From: Actinoplanes sandaracinus | Lineage (GTDB): Bacteria > Actinomycetota > Actinomycetes > Mycobacteriales > Micromonosporaceae | Length of the DNA stretch: 64,000 nucleotides | Direction of reading: 5' to 3' | NCBI RefSeq assembly: GCF_030009775.1 | Contig: NZ_JASCTH010000019.1 | Location: 1 to 64,000 of the forward strand | In this document: positions 15,479 to 23,280 of the stretch, in pieces | Layout: each line of letters opens with the position of its first letter | How positions within the stretch are numbered: position 1 is the first letter of the stretch | Translations under genes and position numbers: made by a program | The notes under the pieces: generated by a model | Told to the model about the DNA's origin: nothing | Databases searched by the model: none | What the model saw: only the letters and a program-made list of their open reading frames with translations

Positions 15479-17007
15479 GCCGCCTCCGGGAAGACAGGCT
15501 CGGGCTGATCCATGTTGAGCCGAGCGGCCTCTGCCAGCCGCGCCCTGGGGAGGAAGCGGCGATGCGCATCGGGCGGAGCGCCTTCGATGCCTCGGTACGC
15601 ATCGAGGTAGCCGGTGCGGCGGCGAGGGTCGAATACCGCTGCGAGCTCGCCGAGTGCGGCGGCGACCTGCGTGCCGTGCCTCCGGGCCAGCACCTGGGCA
15701 TTGGCCGACCATTCGGCGTACCGCCGCTGTTCCGTCCGTGTGGTCGCGGCGTGCTTGCGGTGCCAGACGCGGCGGTCCGAGTCGAACACCGCGATGCCGT
15801 AACCGCCGGCGCGGGATAGCCGAAGGGCGAAATCGGCGTCTTCCAGCCCCCAGCCACGCAGACTCTCGTCAAAGCGCAGCTCCCGGGCGGCGGCACCGGG
15901 CACGCTGAGGTTGCACGTGTACGCGAGCAGCCAAGGATGGCGCAGCAGCCGCAGGTCGTATCCGTACCGGTCCAGAAGCGCCTCACGGCTGTCGAGCCGT
16001 GGCGGGCCGGTTGGCGGATCGTCGAGATCGGTAGTGTGGTCCCGCGGTCCGATGACCATTGCGCCGGGATACTGCTCGTGCACGCGGATGGCACGACTCA
16101 GGAAGCCCGGCCGGGGCCGTACGTCGGCATCCAGAAAGACGACGATGTCACCGGTTGTGCGGGCGAGTGCGGCGTTGCGGGCCGCTGACCGGCCGGTGTG
16201 GGGCTCGGCCGTGGACACCACAGTCACCGGCAGCCGCCGGAGGACCTCGGCGGTGCCGTCGGAGCTGCCATCGTCGGCTACGACAATCTGTGGCCGATCA
16301 GGACAGCGGACCAGGTACTGAACAAGGGGGATCACCGTAGGGGCGCTGTCCCGCGCCGGAATCACGACGCTGACTGAGGGCTTTCGGGCGGCGATCGCGT
16401 TCCGGGCCAGGTCGACCACGACCGCGACGGTTCGCGGCCGGTTCCATCCGTCGGTCTGCACGTGATGGTAGTGAACGCCCAGGTCATGCAACGCGATGGC
16501 GTCCAGTTCGGCGTCGCGGTCGTCGCGTACGGCCAGCCATGCGCCGGGCGTGCCGGAGAACGATCGGTGCTTGTCCTGCTGCAGCCGCCGAGAGCGTTCC
16601 TCGGAACTCGCGGTCAGCCGGACCACGTGGTCGCCGGGGCGCATAAGGCGTGGGCATGGCCGACCCTCACACACCGCATTCCCGGGCAGCGCCGTCGCGA
16701 TGCGCTGGAACACAACGTCGGCCCAGGGTCGGCGGCCGAGCGTGGCTGCCGCGGCTTCTGCGCACAGGTTCGTCTCATCCAGGGTGAGCTCCTGGTCGCC
16801 GATATGGACCCGTTGCGGCCGGTGCTCGTGTGGGAACGCCGGTGTGATGTGCAGCCGGGAGGCCTCGTCGGGACCGTGCAGACCGGAGCCCGCGACGGCG
16901 CGGAGCACGCCCCCGATGCTGATCATTGGGATCCGCAACGTCTGCGCCGTCTGCCATGCCACGGCGCTCTTACCGACACCGGCCGGTCCTACGATATGCA
17001 GGCGCAT
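15475..17007 (-). CDS. Fusion of a P-loop (cytidylate-kinase-like) domain with a family 2 glycosyltransferase
   Basis: The 510-residue protein starts with a P-loop kinase-like domain (about 1-205). It has MRLHIVGPAGVGKSAVAWQT, then MISIGGVLRAVAG, which parallels the 'DTGAxYRAxA' of cytidylate kinases, and a lid-like Arg-rich segment. From about 212 a GT-A glycosyltransferase follows: SVSVVIPARDSAPTVIPLVQ, IVVADDGSSDGTAEV, GRSAARNAAL, VVFLDADVRPRPGF, and the acceptor-side RGWGLEDADFALRL. Joining nucleotide phosphorylation and sugar transfer in one chain is unusual; it may recycle or supply the nucleotide for the transfer. It overlaps the next gene by ATGA and the previous one by one base. Confidence 0.8.
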   Translation of the reverse strand: MRLHIVGPAGVGKSAVAWQTAQTLRIPMISIGGVLRAVAGSGLHGPDEASRLHITPAFPHEHRPQRVHIGDQELTLDETNLCAEAAAATLGRRPWADVVFQRIATALPGNAVCEGRPCPRLMRPGDHVVRLTASSEERSRRLQQDKHRSFSGTPGAWLAVRDDRDAELDAIALHDLGVHYHHVQTDGWNRPRTVAVVVDLARNAIAARKPSVSVVIPARDSAPTVIPLVQYLVRCPDRPQIVVADDGSSDGTAEVLRRLPVTVVSTAEPHTGRSAARNAALARTTGDIVVFLDADVRPRPGFLSRAIRVHEQYPGAMVIGPRDHTTDLDDPPTGPPRLDSREALLDRYGYDLRLLRHPWLLAYTCNLSVPGAAARELRFDESLRGWGLEDADFALRLSRAGGYGIAVFDSDRRVWHRKHAATTRTEQRRYAEWSANAQVLARRHGTQVAAALGELAAVFDPRRRTGYLDAYRGIEGAPPDAHRRFLPRARLAEAARLNMDQPEPVFPEAA

Positions 17008-17606
17008 CAGAGCCGCACCCTGGTCGCGATCCGCTCGGACACCAGTTGCACCAGCTCGGTCACCGGCTGCGTGCCGTCCACCGGCACCAGTCCAAAATCG
17101 GGTGAGTTAGCAGTCAGGTAGTTGTCGACCCGCCGCAGAAACGATGCGTCGTACCAGGGGTCGTCGCCCCGGTCCCGCACCCGGCGTATCGCGGTGTCGA
17201 CGTCCACGGTGAGCCGGATAGCGAGATCCGGGCGGGGTAACTCGTCCAGCGCGGCGATCCAGCCCGAGCAGTCGACACCGAAGGCGTGCTGGTTGGCCAA
17301 CAGGCTGTACCAGTAGCGGTCGCTGACCACGACCTGCCCTTCGCTCAGGTAAGGCTTGATGTCACGGGCCACTCGTTCGGCGAACTGGTGGATGTAGTGC
17401 CCGGCAACTGCCCTCTGTGTCTCAGTGGACGCCAGCCGGGCGAAATCGGGCTCAAGTGCGAAGAGGTCCCGTACGGCTGCAGCGAACCGGTGATCGGCGT
17501 GTAGTGGCCGTACCACCCGGCAGGCGTGCTCGCCGACGGACTGCCGGAGTGCGGCGCAGAGCGTGCTCTTTCCCGATCCGTCGATGCCGTCAACGACGAT
17601 CAGCAT
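17007..17606 (-). CDS. Thymidylate-kinase-like protein
   Basis: The 199-residue product has the P-loop VVDGIDGSGKSTLCAAL, the VVSDRYWYSLLANQ segment matching the DRY/DRW motif of dTMP kinases, and a lid-like RRVRDRGDDPWYD. Length is typical for the family, which phosphorylates dTMP with ATP. A second kinase of this type inside a biosynthetic operon probably acts on a pathway nucleotide or a nucleotide-like intermediate. ATG 17606 lies inside the end of the upstream gene (7-nt overlap), and its stop overlaps the next start as TGATG. Confidence 0.8.
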   Translation of the reverse strand: MLIVVDGIDGSGKSTLCAALRQSVGEHACRVVRPLHADHRFAAAVRDLFALEPDFARLASTETQRAVAGHYIHQFAERVARDIKPYLSEGQVVVSDRYWYSLLANQHAFGVDCSGWIAALDELPRPDLAIRLTVDVDTAIRRVRDRGDDPWYDASFLRRVDNYLTANSPDFGLVPVDGTQPVTELVQLVSERIATRVRL

Positions 17607-18175
17607 GGCCCCTCACCTCGCTGGAAATCGACCACGTCGCGCCGGATGAGGTCGAGAGCGTCATCTGCTGGCACGGTCAGGTCGTACGACGCCGGGCCTA
17701 CCTGCTGCCACAGCTGCGCCGCGCGCCGTCGGCCTGCCTCCTTATCGGCGAGCACGGCTTCTTCGCAACCGAGCTGTTCGATTCGATCTGCCTGCGCGGC
17801 ACCGAGGTGCGGCGGGGCGACGGCCACTACCCGCGCGGCGGCATCGCCGACCGCCGCGGCGAGTACGGCTCCCATGCCACGACCGATCAGATAGACCCTC
17901 GCCCGGCACTGCGCGACGACTGCGGCGAGTTGCTCCGGCCATCGACCGGCATCGTCCGGCAGTACGGACTCCCCCTGTCCGGCAAGATCGAACTGCCATG
18001 TCTCGACCGGCACGCCGCTGTCCCACAGCGCGTCGGCAAGTCGCGCGTAGAGCCGTAGGTGGCCGGAGCGGGGCTCACGCCACCCCGGAATCAGCACGAC
18101 ACTCAGCCGGACGTCGTCGTGCCGGCTGCGATGTAAAGCGACGAACTGCGCCGTGCCGAGAGTCAGCGAAACCAC
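17600..18175 (-). CDS. Alpha/beta-hydrolase-fold protein lacking the nucleophile serine
   Basis: The 191-residue product (GTG start at 18175, 7 nt after the upstream stop) has an alpha/beta-hydrolase layout: SVVLIPGWREPRSGHLRL, then TWQFDLAGQGES, then VYLIGRGMGAVLAAAVG. The last string is the nucleophile elbow, but the usual GxSxG reads G-R-G-M-G, so the catalytic Ser is missing. The C-terminal part is shorter than in full-length enzymes. It may be a non-catalytic binding or scaffolding subunit, a decayed enzyme, or an enzyme with a different mechanism. The start is inferred from operon spacing; the ribosome-binding site (GCAGG) is modest. Confidence 0.6.
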   Translation of the reverse strand: MVSLTLGTAQFVALHRSRHDDVRLSVVLIPGWREPRSGHLRLYARLADALWDSGVPVETWQFDLAGQGESVLPDDAGRWPEQLAAVVAQCRARVYLIGRGMGAVLAAAVGDAAARVVAVAPPHLGAAQADRIEQLGCEEAVLADKEAGRRRAAQLWQQVGPASYDLTVPADDALDLIRRDVVDFQRGEGPC

Positions 18176-18182
18176 CCTGCGT

Positions 18183-19271
18183 TCAGGCCGGGACACGCTG
18201 CGTTGTCTCCGTTGCTGCCGAGTAGCGGTGCCGCAGGCAGGGCTTCGTGGTCCGGGCGTCCTCATAGGTGTGCAACGGGACATCGTTCGTGGGCAGCTTG
18301 GTCATCCGGAACCGAGAGAAGTCCGCGCCGCCGTTGGCTCTGCTGACCACGTCCACCATGTCGCGGGGATGGGTACCGATCTCGACGGGGTTCTTCTTCA
18401 GGTATTCGATCTGCAGAATGATGCAGTAATTGCAGTCGATGCAGGTCTCGATGTTCTTGGCCCAGCAGAACCAGCTCGAGGTGCATTCGTACTTCTGGTC
18501 GCCACTCGGAATGGTCAGCAGATTGTAGTTGCTGATCAATTTCTGGGTGTAGACCCGGCCCTGGGTGAGAATCCGAAGGAAGTTGAGGTCACCGGTGGAT
18601 GCCTCGGGCAGCACGATCGTGGTGCAGCCGTCCACCTCGTGCAGCGCCGCCCGATAGCCGAGCGCCGACACGACCTCGAGGTTGAGCGGCTCATACCGGG
18701 TGTCGTGTACCCAGCAGGGCTGGTTGTGCAAATAGGCGCCGAGGCAGCTGGACTTGTGAAACGCTCGCACGCCGGCGTCGTCACACATGGTAAGTAGCAA
18801 CTGCTCGACGTCGACCTCGAGGCGCTTGCGCTTCTTCGAGTCGTGCACCCCGCCGAGCACGAGCAACCTGCTGCCTTCCGCAGCCACCTTGACGATCTTG
18901 GACAACGTGGCTGGATCGTCATTGCGATTGCGGATGATAGGCCGCGTCAGGATGACGACGTACCCGAACAGCTCCGTCATCTTGTCGATCATCCGGCGCC
19001 GGTTGTCGAAGTCGTAACCGCCCTCGTCCAGTCCAGTGAGTGAGTAGAACGGCACGACGAACGGGTTGCGGGCGATGTCCTTCAGATAAGGAAGAACGCG
19101 GGCGTCGTCCGGCGCTTTCGTGAAGATGGCGATGGGTGCGCGATGTGCCATGAGATCCGCTGACTTCATCGCTGTGTTCGCGACCTGCTCAAAGATGAAT
19201 GGGTCGCCGTAGGTGTCATTGATGCTCGTGGGAATGAGATCATGCCATGGGTGAGTGATTTGTTCGGTCAT
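18183..19271 (-). CDS. Radical-SAM-like barrel protein without N-terminal cluster motif, with C-terminal Cys cluster
   Basis: The 362-residue first gene of the minus-strand operon has strings typical of the middle and end of radical SAM barrels: NDTYGDPFIFEQVANTAMK, PIAIFTKAPDDARVLPYL, VPFYSLTGLDEGGYDF and VVILTRPIIRNRNDDPATL. The CxxxCxxC motif that should precede the first of these is absent; the protein simply begins there. Near the C-terminus is a cysteine-rich segment (CTSSWFC, then CIDCNYC; spacing C-x5-C-x7-C-x2-C-x2-C) that could bind Fe-S. It may need a partner, or have lost radical chemistry. The family could not be named with certainty. The ribosome-binding site is weak, so the start is moderately secure. 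Confidence 0.6.
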   Translation of the reverse strand: MTEQITHPWHDLIPTSINDTYGDPFIFEQVANTAMKSADLMAHRAPIAIFTKAPDDARVLPYLKDIARNPFVVPFYSLTGLDEGGYDFDNRRRMIDKMTELFGYVVILTRPIIRNRNDDPATLSKIVKVAAEGSRLLVLGGVHDSKKRKRLEVDVEQLLLTMCDDAGVRAFHKSSCLGAYLHNQPCWVHDTRYEPLNLEVVSALGYRAALHEVDGCTTIVLPEASTGDLNFLRILTQGRVYTQKLISNYNLLTIPSGDQKYECTSSWFCWAKNIETCIDCNYCIILQIEYLKKNPVEIGTHPRDMVDVVSRANGGADFSRFRMTKLPTNDVPLHTYEDARTTKPCLRHRYSAATETTQRVPA

Positions 19272-19680
19272 TTCCGCGAACCGCCACCGGCGATGGGTGC
19301 CGCGGATCGGCGATGGTGGAGGATGCCGCCTCTGGGAAATGCGCTCACTTGCATTTCCGAAGGCTCGTTAATCCTTATTTCGACATGCCGGCGGCCCGCG
19401 ATGAGAATTAGCACCGATATCCCCCATGTGTTGGTTTGCGATTTGGGGAGGTTATCCACTTCCCGCGGGCCTCGTCAAGCACACCTAGCAGAAATTGGGT
19501 GTTTTCACAGCTCAAGGCGGTCGATGCGTTGTGCTTGCCGTCGCGGGTCTTCGGCTACTAGCGAAACGGTATATTCGGCGACGACCGAATGCTTCGGCAG
19601 AGGCCGTGACCCGACGTACTGTCACGGCCTCGGCGGGAGAATTCCCGACGTGCTGCTCGACAGCGGAGATGATCAAGACC
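19272..19680. promoter_or_regulatory. Divergent control region of the island with inverted repeats
   Basis: This 409-nt region separates the long minus-strand operon from the nucleotidyltransferase operon. It is clearly less GC-rich than its surroundings. It holds TTCGGC (19550-19555) facing CGAA (19562-19565), a perfect ATTCGG-N6-CCGAAT inverted repeat (19573-19590), and another TTCGGC at 19593-19598. The same hexamers recur at 7314-7423 and 21675-21738. Short reading frames here lack good ribosome-binding sites and were not accepted as genes. Confidence 0.5.
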
Positions 19681-20457
19681 ATGGACGTCACCCCCTTGCT
19701 GAACACCCTGCGGGACCGGCGGATGCTGCCGGACCCCTGCATCGCCGTCCTGCTCGTCGGCTCCGCGGCCCGCGGATGGAGCAACAGCGGCAGCGACCTG
19801 GACATCTATCTGATTTCGGACCGTCCCTGGCCGGGAGCGGATAGCGCGGCTATCGCCCTCCCACTGGACCCCCCTCAGGTTCGTTCGGAATCGTTCTATC
19901 TCGATGGACGCCGATGGGAGCTGACGTACTGGCAGGACCGTCAGGTGGACCAGATGTTGACTAAGATCTCTTGGCCCGAGTTCGACCGGGACGTGGCGGC
20001 CGGCACGGTGCTGGTCCTGCGGGAGGAGGCGTTCCTCGAACGCCTGGCCAGTGGTGTTCCGCTGCTGGGCGAGCAATGGCTGACCGGGCGCCGGGCTGAG
20101 CTGGACGCCTCGGCGTTCCGATCCCTGCTGATCACCCGTTCGCTGGGCGCGGCCGACGACGCAGTCGAGGACGCACTGGGGCAGCTCGCTGGCGGGGACC
20201 TGCACAGCGCCGTCATCTCGGCTCGTATCGCCTTCGGGCATGCCGTCGACGCCCTGCTCGAGGAACGGGGGCAATACGGCAGCTACGCGCCGAAATGGCG
20301 GGCTCGCCGCTTCTTGGCGGCCAACCCGCAAGCTCTGTCGTTCGAGGAGTACTGGGACATGGAGACCATGCGGGGCCTGGATCCTGCCGCTCCCGAGAAA
20401 TGGATCAGGAAGGTCCTGACGCGGTGCCAGGATATTTCGCTCAAGGTGGAGATCTGA
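19681..20457 (+). CDS. Nucleotidyltransferase-fold protein
   Basis: The 258-residue product contains VLLVGSAARGWSNSGSDLDI, the GSxxxG...SDLD signature of the polymerase-beta-like nucleotidyltransferase superfamily (two metal-binding Asp), with a further acidic residue in RRWELTYW. The rest is helical, as in aminoglycoside or MNT-type nucleotidyltransferases. Such enzymes move an NMP group to a hydroxyl of a small molecule or protein. ATG 19681 has GGAG 10-12 nt upstream; an in-frame ATG three codons earlier is too close. It leads the plus-strand operon with the RRE and regulator genes and may nucleotidylate the pathway product or provide self-protection. Confidence 0.75.
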   Translation: MDVTPLLNTLRDRRMLPDPCIAVLLVGSAARGWSNSGSDLDIYLISDRPWPGADSAAIALPLDPPQVRSESFYLDGRRWELTYWQDRQVDQMLTKISWPEFDRDVAAGTVLVLREEAFLERLASGVPLLGEQWLTGRRAELDASAFRSLLITRSLGAADDAVEDALGQLAGGDLHSAVISARIAFGHAVDALLEERGQYGSYAPKWRARRFLAANPQALSFEEYWDMETMRGLDPAAPEKWIRKVLTRCQDISLKVEI

Positions 20458-20460
20458 TCG

Positions 20461-20763
20461 GTGGCGCGACAGCAGATCGGGATCGGCGCCGTCCCACGAC
20501 GACCGCTGGGCGTGCGCATACGGCGGTTCCGCGGAAGGCTCCTCGTGGCCGTCGGCGGGGAGAGCTACGAACTGACCGATTCCGCAGCCGACATCTTCGC
20601 CTGGATGAGTGGTTCGTTGACCGTCGGCGCCATCGGCGCTCAGCTGTCGGCCGATTACGGGATTCCACACGAGGAGGCGGTCGCTGACGTGGCCGAGTTC
20701 GTCTCCTGGCTGCTCGAGCGGCGCCTTGCCGAGATGACCACGCCGCCCCCCGCAGCGCGATGA
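20461..20763 (+). CDS. Stand-alone PqqD-like RiPP recognition element
   Basis: The 100-residue protein (GTG start, GGAG about 10 nt upstream, 3 nt after the previous stop) reads VRIRRFRGRLLVAVGGESYE, then LTDSAADIFAWMSGSLTVGA, then the C-terminal helices of a winged helix. It matches PqqD-type RRE proteins, whose winged helix binds a RiPP leader, for example the YxxP region of lasso leaders. The 22-aa peptide at 7164-7232 carries such a motif, making it the most likely ligand. The island therefore has two RRE-like domains (this one and the AsnB fusion) for two leader-like peptides. It overlaps the ArsR gene by ATGA. Confidence 0.8.
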   Translation: MARQQIGIGAVPRRPLGVRIRRFRGRLLVAVGGESYELTDSAADIFAWMSGSLTVGAIGAQLSADYGIPHEEAVADVAEFVSWLLERRLAEMTTPPPAAR

Positions 20764-21665
20764 TCCGTGTCCACGTCGACATGGCGACGCTCGCCCGGGC
20801 GCGTATCGCCATCAGTCCGTTGTGGGAGACGCTGTCCAGCGTCGTCTTGTTGGCCAGGTATCGCGGTGAGGTGCCGTTCCCGTACACCGGCTGGGCCGCG
20901 GCGGCCCGCCGTGCGGTGCAACCAGCGTTGCGCCGTGAACTGGCCACCGTGCTCACCACTCGCGACTGGAGCGCGTCGCCGACACCGGTCCCGGACGGTC
21001 CGGCACCCCTGTTCACCGATGAGCTGGCTGCGCTGCGGGCCGCCGGCGAGCACCGGCTCGCTGAACTGATCGGCGACTACTGGCCGATCGCGGTGGAGCC
21101 GCACTGGAACGCCATGCGCAGCGTGCTCGAGGAGGAGATCCTGGTGCGCGGGCGAACCCTCGTCACAAAGGGACCGGACGCCATGTTGAGCGATCTCAAC
21201 GGACGCCTCGACTGGGAGTCACCCGTACTGAGCATCCCGCACCGGGCGGACATGGAACTGGATGTCCGCGACCACCGGCTGCTGCTGGTGCCGGTGGTCT
21301 TCGCCCGCGGGATGCGCATCTTCACCATGAACGATGACGTGGTCGCCGTCTCGTATCAGGCACAGGGTGCCACGGTTCTGAGCGCCACCGGGCCGGTCGG
21401 TGATGCGCCCGTCGATGCCCCGCAGCTCGGCGACCGCCTATCGATCGTCTTAGGGCGGGGAAGAGCCGCAGTCATGCGCAACTTGGTCTCACCGATCACC
21501 ACCACTGCCCTCGCGAGTGCCGTCGGCCTGGCTGCGAGCACCGTCTCAGAGCACCTGTCCGTGCTATTCGCCGCCGGGCTGGTCCGGCGGCGCCGCGCCG
21601 GCTCGCGTGTCCTCTATGAATTGGAGAAGTCTGGGCGGGTGCTGTTGAGTCAGTTGGACGGCTGA
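20760..21665 (+). CDS. Long ArsR-type regulator of the island
   Basis: The 301-residue protein has an N-terminal domain of about 210 residues (for example FPYTGWAAAARRAVQPALRR and VVFARGMRIFTMNDD) and a C-terminal ArsR-type winged helix. The winged helix reads LASAVGLAASTVSEHLSVLF, then AAGLVRRRRAGSRVLYELE. This long ArsR architecture is common in actinobacteria; the N-terminal domain is presumed to sense a ligand. The gene is coupled to the RRE gene by ATGA. An inverted repeat TTCGGC-N4-GCCGAA lies just after it, in front of the diiron oxygenase gene, and similar half-sites occur at the other island promoters. It is the only regulator in the island and probably controls all of it. Confidence 0.8.
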   Translation: MIRVHVDMATLARARIAISPLWETLSSVVLLARYRGEVPFPYTGWAAAARRAVQPALRRELATVLTTRDWSASPTPVPDGPAPLFTDELAALRAAGEHRLAELIGDYWPIAVEPHWNAMRSVLEEEILVRGRTLVTKGPDAMLSDLNGRLDWESPVLSIPHRADMELDVRDHRLLLVPVVFARGMRIFTMNDDVVAVSYQAQGATVLSATGPVGDAPVDAPQLGDRLSIVLGRGRAAVMRNLVSPITTTALASAVGLAASTVSEHLSVLFAAGLVRRRRAGSRVLYELEKSGRVLLSQLDG

Positions 21666-21674
21666 AAGGCTCGC

Positions 21675-21738
21675 TTCGGCTACCGCCGAATAGATGGCGA
21701 CCGTCACTAAACCCGGTCAGCGTTCGTTAATATTCGGC
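21675..21738. promoter_or_regulatory. Inverted repeat TTCGGC-N4-GCCGAA and overlapping -10-like element
   Basis: TTCGGC (21675-21680) and GCCGAA (21685-21690) form a perfect 6-bp inverted repeat. Further on, a TAATAT hexamer (21728-21733) resembles a -10 element and runs into another ATTCGGC (21732-21738). The oxygenase start at 21757 has AGAAGG upstream. A repressor bound here would block transcription. The repeat could instead be a weak terminator for the regulator gene. Confidence 0.45.
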
Positions 21739-21756
21739 TAAAGAAGGGTCCCCCAA

Positions 21757-22818
21757 ATGTATGAGAGAATGGCGCTCGAGGATTTGATAAAGTTGCGCGC
21801 CCGGCGGCAGGGCGACGCCTTCCATCAGATTCGTTACGATAGCCGCTTCGACCACTGGGAAAAGCGGGCTAGTGTACGCTCCCGGCCTTCTCGAATACTC
21901 GAGTACGGCGACGCCGATGCACTCTACTTTCCCCCCGAGCTGATTCCCGCCGTTGGGCATCCGATCGTGCGCGAAAAAGGCGACGCCGTGGCACGCGAAT
22001 TGCTTGTCCGGCGCCTGTATCAATATCTCGACTTCACCACCGAACTCGAGGAGATTGCTGTCATCCCGGTGGTGTCGAAGATCAGTCGGCGGCGGTCGGG
22101 GTTGGAGCTTCCAGCGGGTATGCAGTCTGACGCCTTCAAGATTCTCACGGACGAGGCGTGGCACGCCCAGTTCTCGCACGAACTCGCGCTCCAGGTCGAG
22201 CAGCAGACTGGAGTGCCGGTCGGAACTCCGGTCCCGCCCGCATTCCTCCGCCGATTGGACGATGTGCGCAGGCGGCTGCCCGCCGAGGTGCGCGGGGCCG
22301 AGACGCTGATGTTCGCGGTGGTCAGCGAAACTCTCATCTCGGGAATCCTCGCTCACCTGCCGAACGACGATCGACTACCAGCCGCGGTCCGAGATCAGGT
22401 TCGCGACCATGCCGAAGACGAGGGACGGCACCACGTCTACTTCCGCTCCGTCCTGCGCCACCTGTGGCCCGCCCTGACATCCCGTGCGCATCGTGAGATC
22501 GGTCCGTACATTCCGGAGATGATCTATGCCTTCCTCGAGCCCGACTACGCGGCGGTTGGCGGCAGCCTGCGCGCCGTCGGACTGAGCGAGGTCGAGGCGG
22601 AGCAGGTGGTCAGTGAGTCGTGGCCGCGTCGACGCGTCGCCGCGGACGTTGCTGGCGGAGCGCGTTCGATCGTCAAGTACCTCGGCGAGGTCGGCGTCCT
22701 CGACGACGCCCGGACCCGCGACGCCTTCCTCGCCGCGGGCCTACTACCTGCCGACGATTCGACCGATGTCGACACGCTGAGCGACCGCGGGCCGAAGCAC
22801 CTACCGCTCGCTGGTTGA
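21757..22818 (+). CDS. AurF-type non-haem diiron N-oxygenase
   Basis: The 353-residue protein has all seven metal ligands at the spacing of AurF (p-aminobenzoate N-oxygenase): Glu98 (TELEEIAVIP), Glu133 and His136 (TDEAWHAQF), Glu191 (VSETLIS), His218, Glu222 and His225 (RDHAEDEGRHHVYF). This comparison uses recalled AurF numbering (E101, E136, H139, E196, H223, E227, H230). The family oxidises amines to hydroxylamines or nitro groups with O2. The ATG at 21757 has AGAAGG about 9 nt upstream. The gene closes the island on its right side. It implies that the product carries an N-oxidised group, or an amine precursor that does. Confidence 0.85.
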   Translation: MYERMALEDLIKLRARRQGDAFHQIRYDSRFDHWEKRASVRSRPSRILEYGDADALYFPPELIPAVGHPIVREKGDAVARELLVRRLYQYLDFTTELEEIAVIPVVSKISRRRSGLELPAGMQSDAFKILTDEAWHAQFSHELALQVEQQTGVPVGTPVPPAFLRRLDDVRRRLPAEVRGAETLMFAVVSETLISGILAHLPNDDRLPAAVRDQVRDHAEDEGRHHVYFRSVLRHLWPALTSRAHREIGPYIPEMIYAFLEPDYAAVGGSLRAVGLSEVEAEQVVSESWPRRRVAADVAGGARSIVKYLGEVGVLDDARTRDAFLAAGLLPADDSTDVDTLSDRGPKHLPLAG

Positions 22819-23280
22819 GGTAGGCGAGGACGGCTCGGACCGGCGGTTGAGTTCGGCGCGGCGATACCAGCACCAGGCGGTTGTGCCGAGCAAGCTGGTC
22901 GTCAACGGGTCGCTGTTGTCGACGGTGGGCGCAGCGTGCCTGTCGCGGCCAGCTGTTGCATGTATGGCGGCCAGTCCGCGGCAAGTTGCTGTTCCAGCAC
23001 CTGATGCACGAGCTGCCGCTCCTGCGCAGAAACTCGTTCCGGCGGCGCCCCGTTGCGGCGCCTACACGTACCACGGCAGCTTCCGTCCCTGCAGTGGTCC
23101 CGGACGGCTTCCTGAAAACCATCATCTCGTACGGCCAGGCCGTCCCGCCGAACCACGACTCCCCGGGCTACGGGCGCTCCGGGTCGCAGCCGCGGGCTGC
23201 TGCCCGGGAGCGCCGGACCGGTCGCGTGTCCGCTCACCGGCAGGCGGTTCACGGGCGTGGCGCCGCCCGGCCCGGGGCTG
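22819..23280. other. Probable decayed stretch at the island's right edge
   Basis: No intact gene is seen. On the minus strand a plausible coding stretch reads RVSAQERQLVHQVLEQQLA, then ADWPPYMQQLAATGTLRPPS (about 23040-22910), and continues only in other frames with conserved-looking strings such as RLVLVSPRRTQPPVRAVLAYL or LLGTTAWCWYRRAEL. This looks like the frame-shifted 3' part of a broken gene of unrecognised family. It sits exactly where the biosynthetic island stops. Confidence 0.3.

Noticed and set aside
19268..19459. Minus-strand 63-codon frame upstream of the radical-SAM-like gene as a third small peptide gene
   Set aside because: No ribosome-binding site, no leader-like motif, and it lies in the AT-richer divergent control region.
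13744..21665. A complete lasso-peptide cluster
   Set aside because: An AsnB-like protein, an RRE and a leader-like peptide exist, but there is no core peptide and no transglutaminase-like leader protease (B2).
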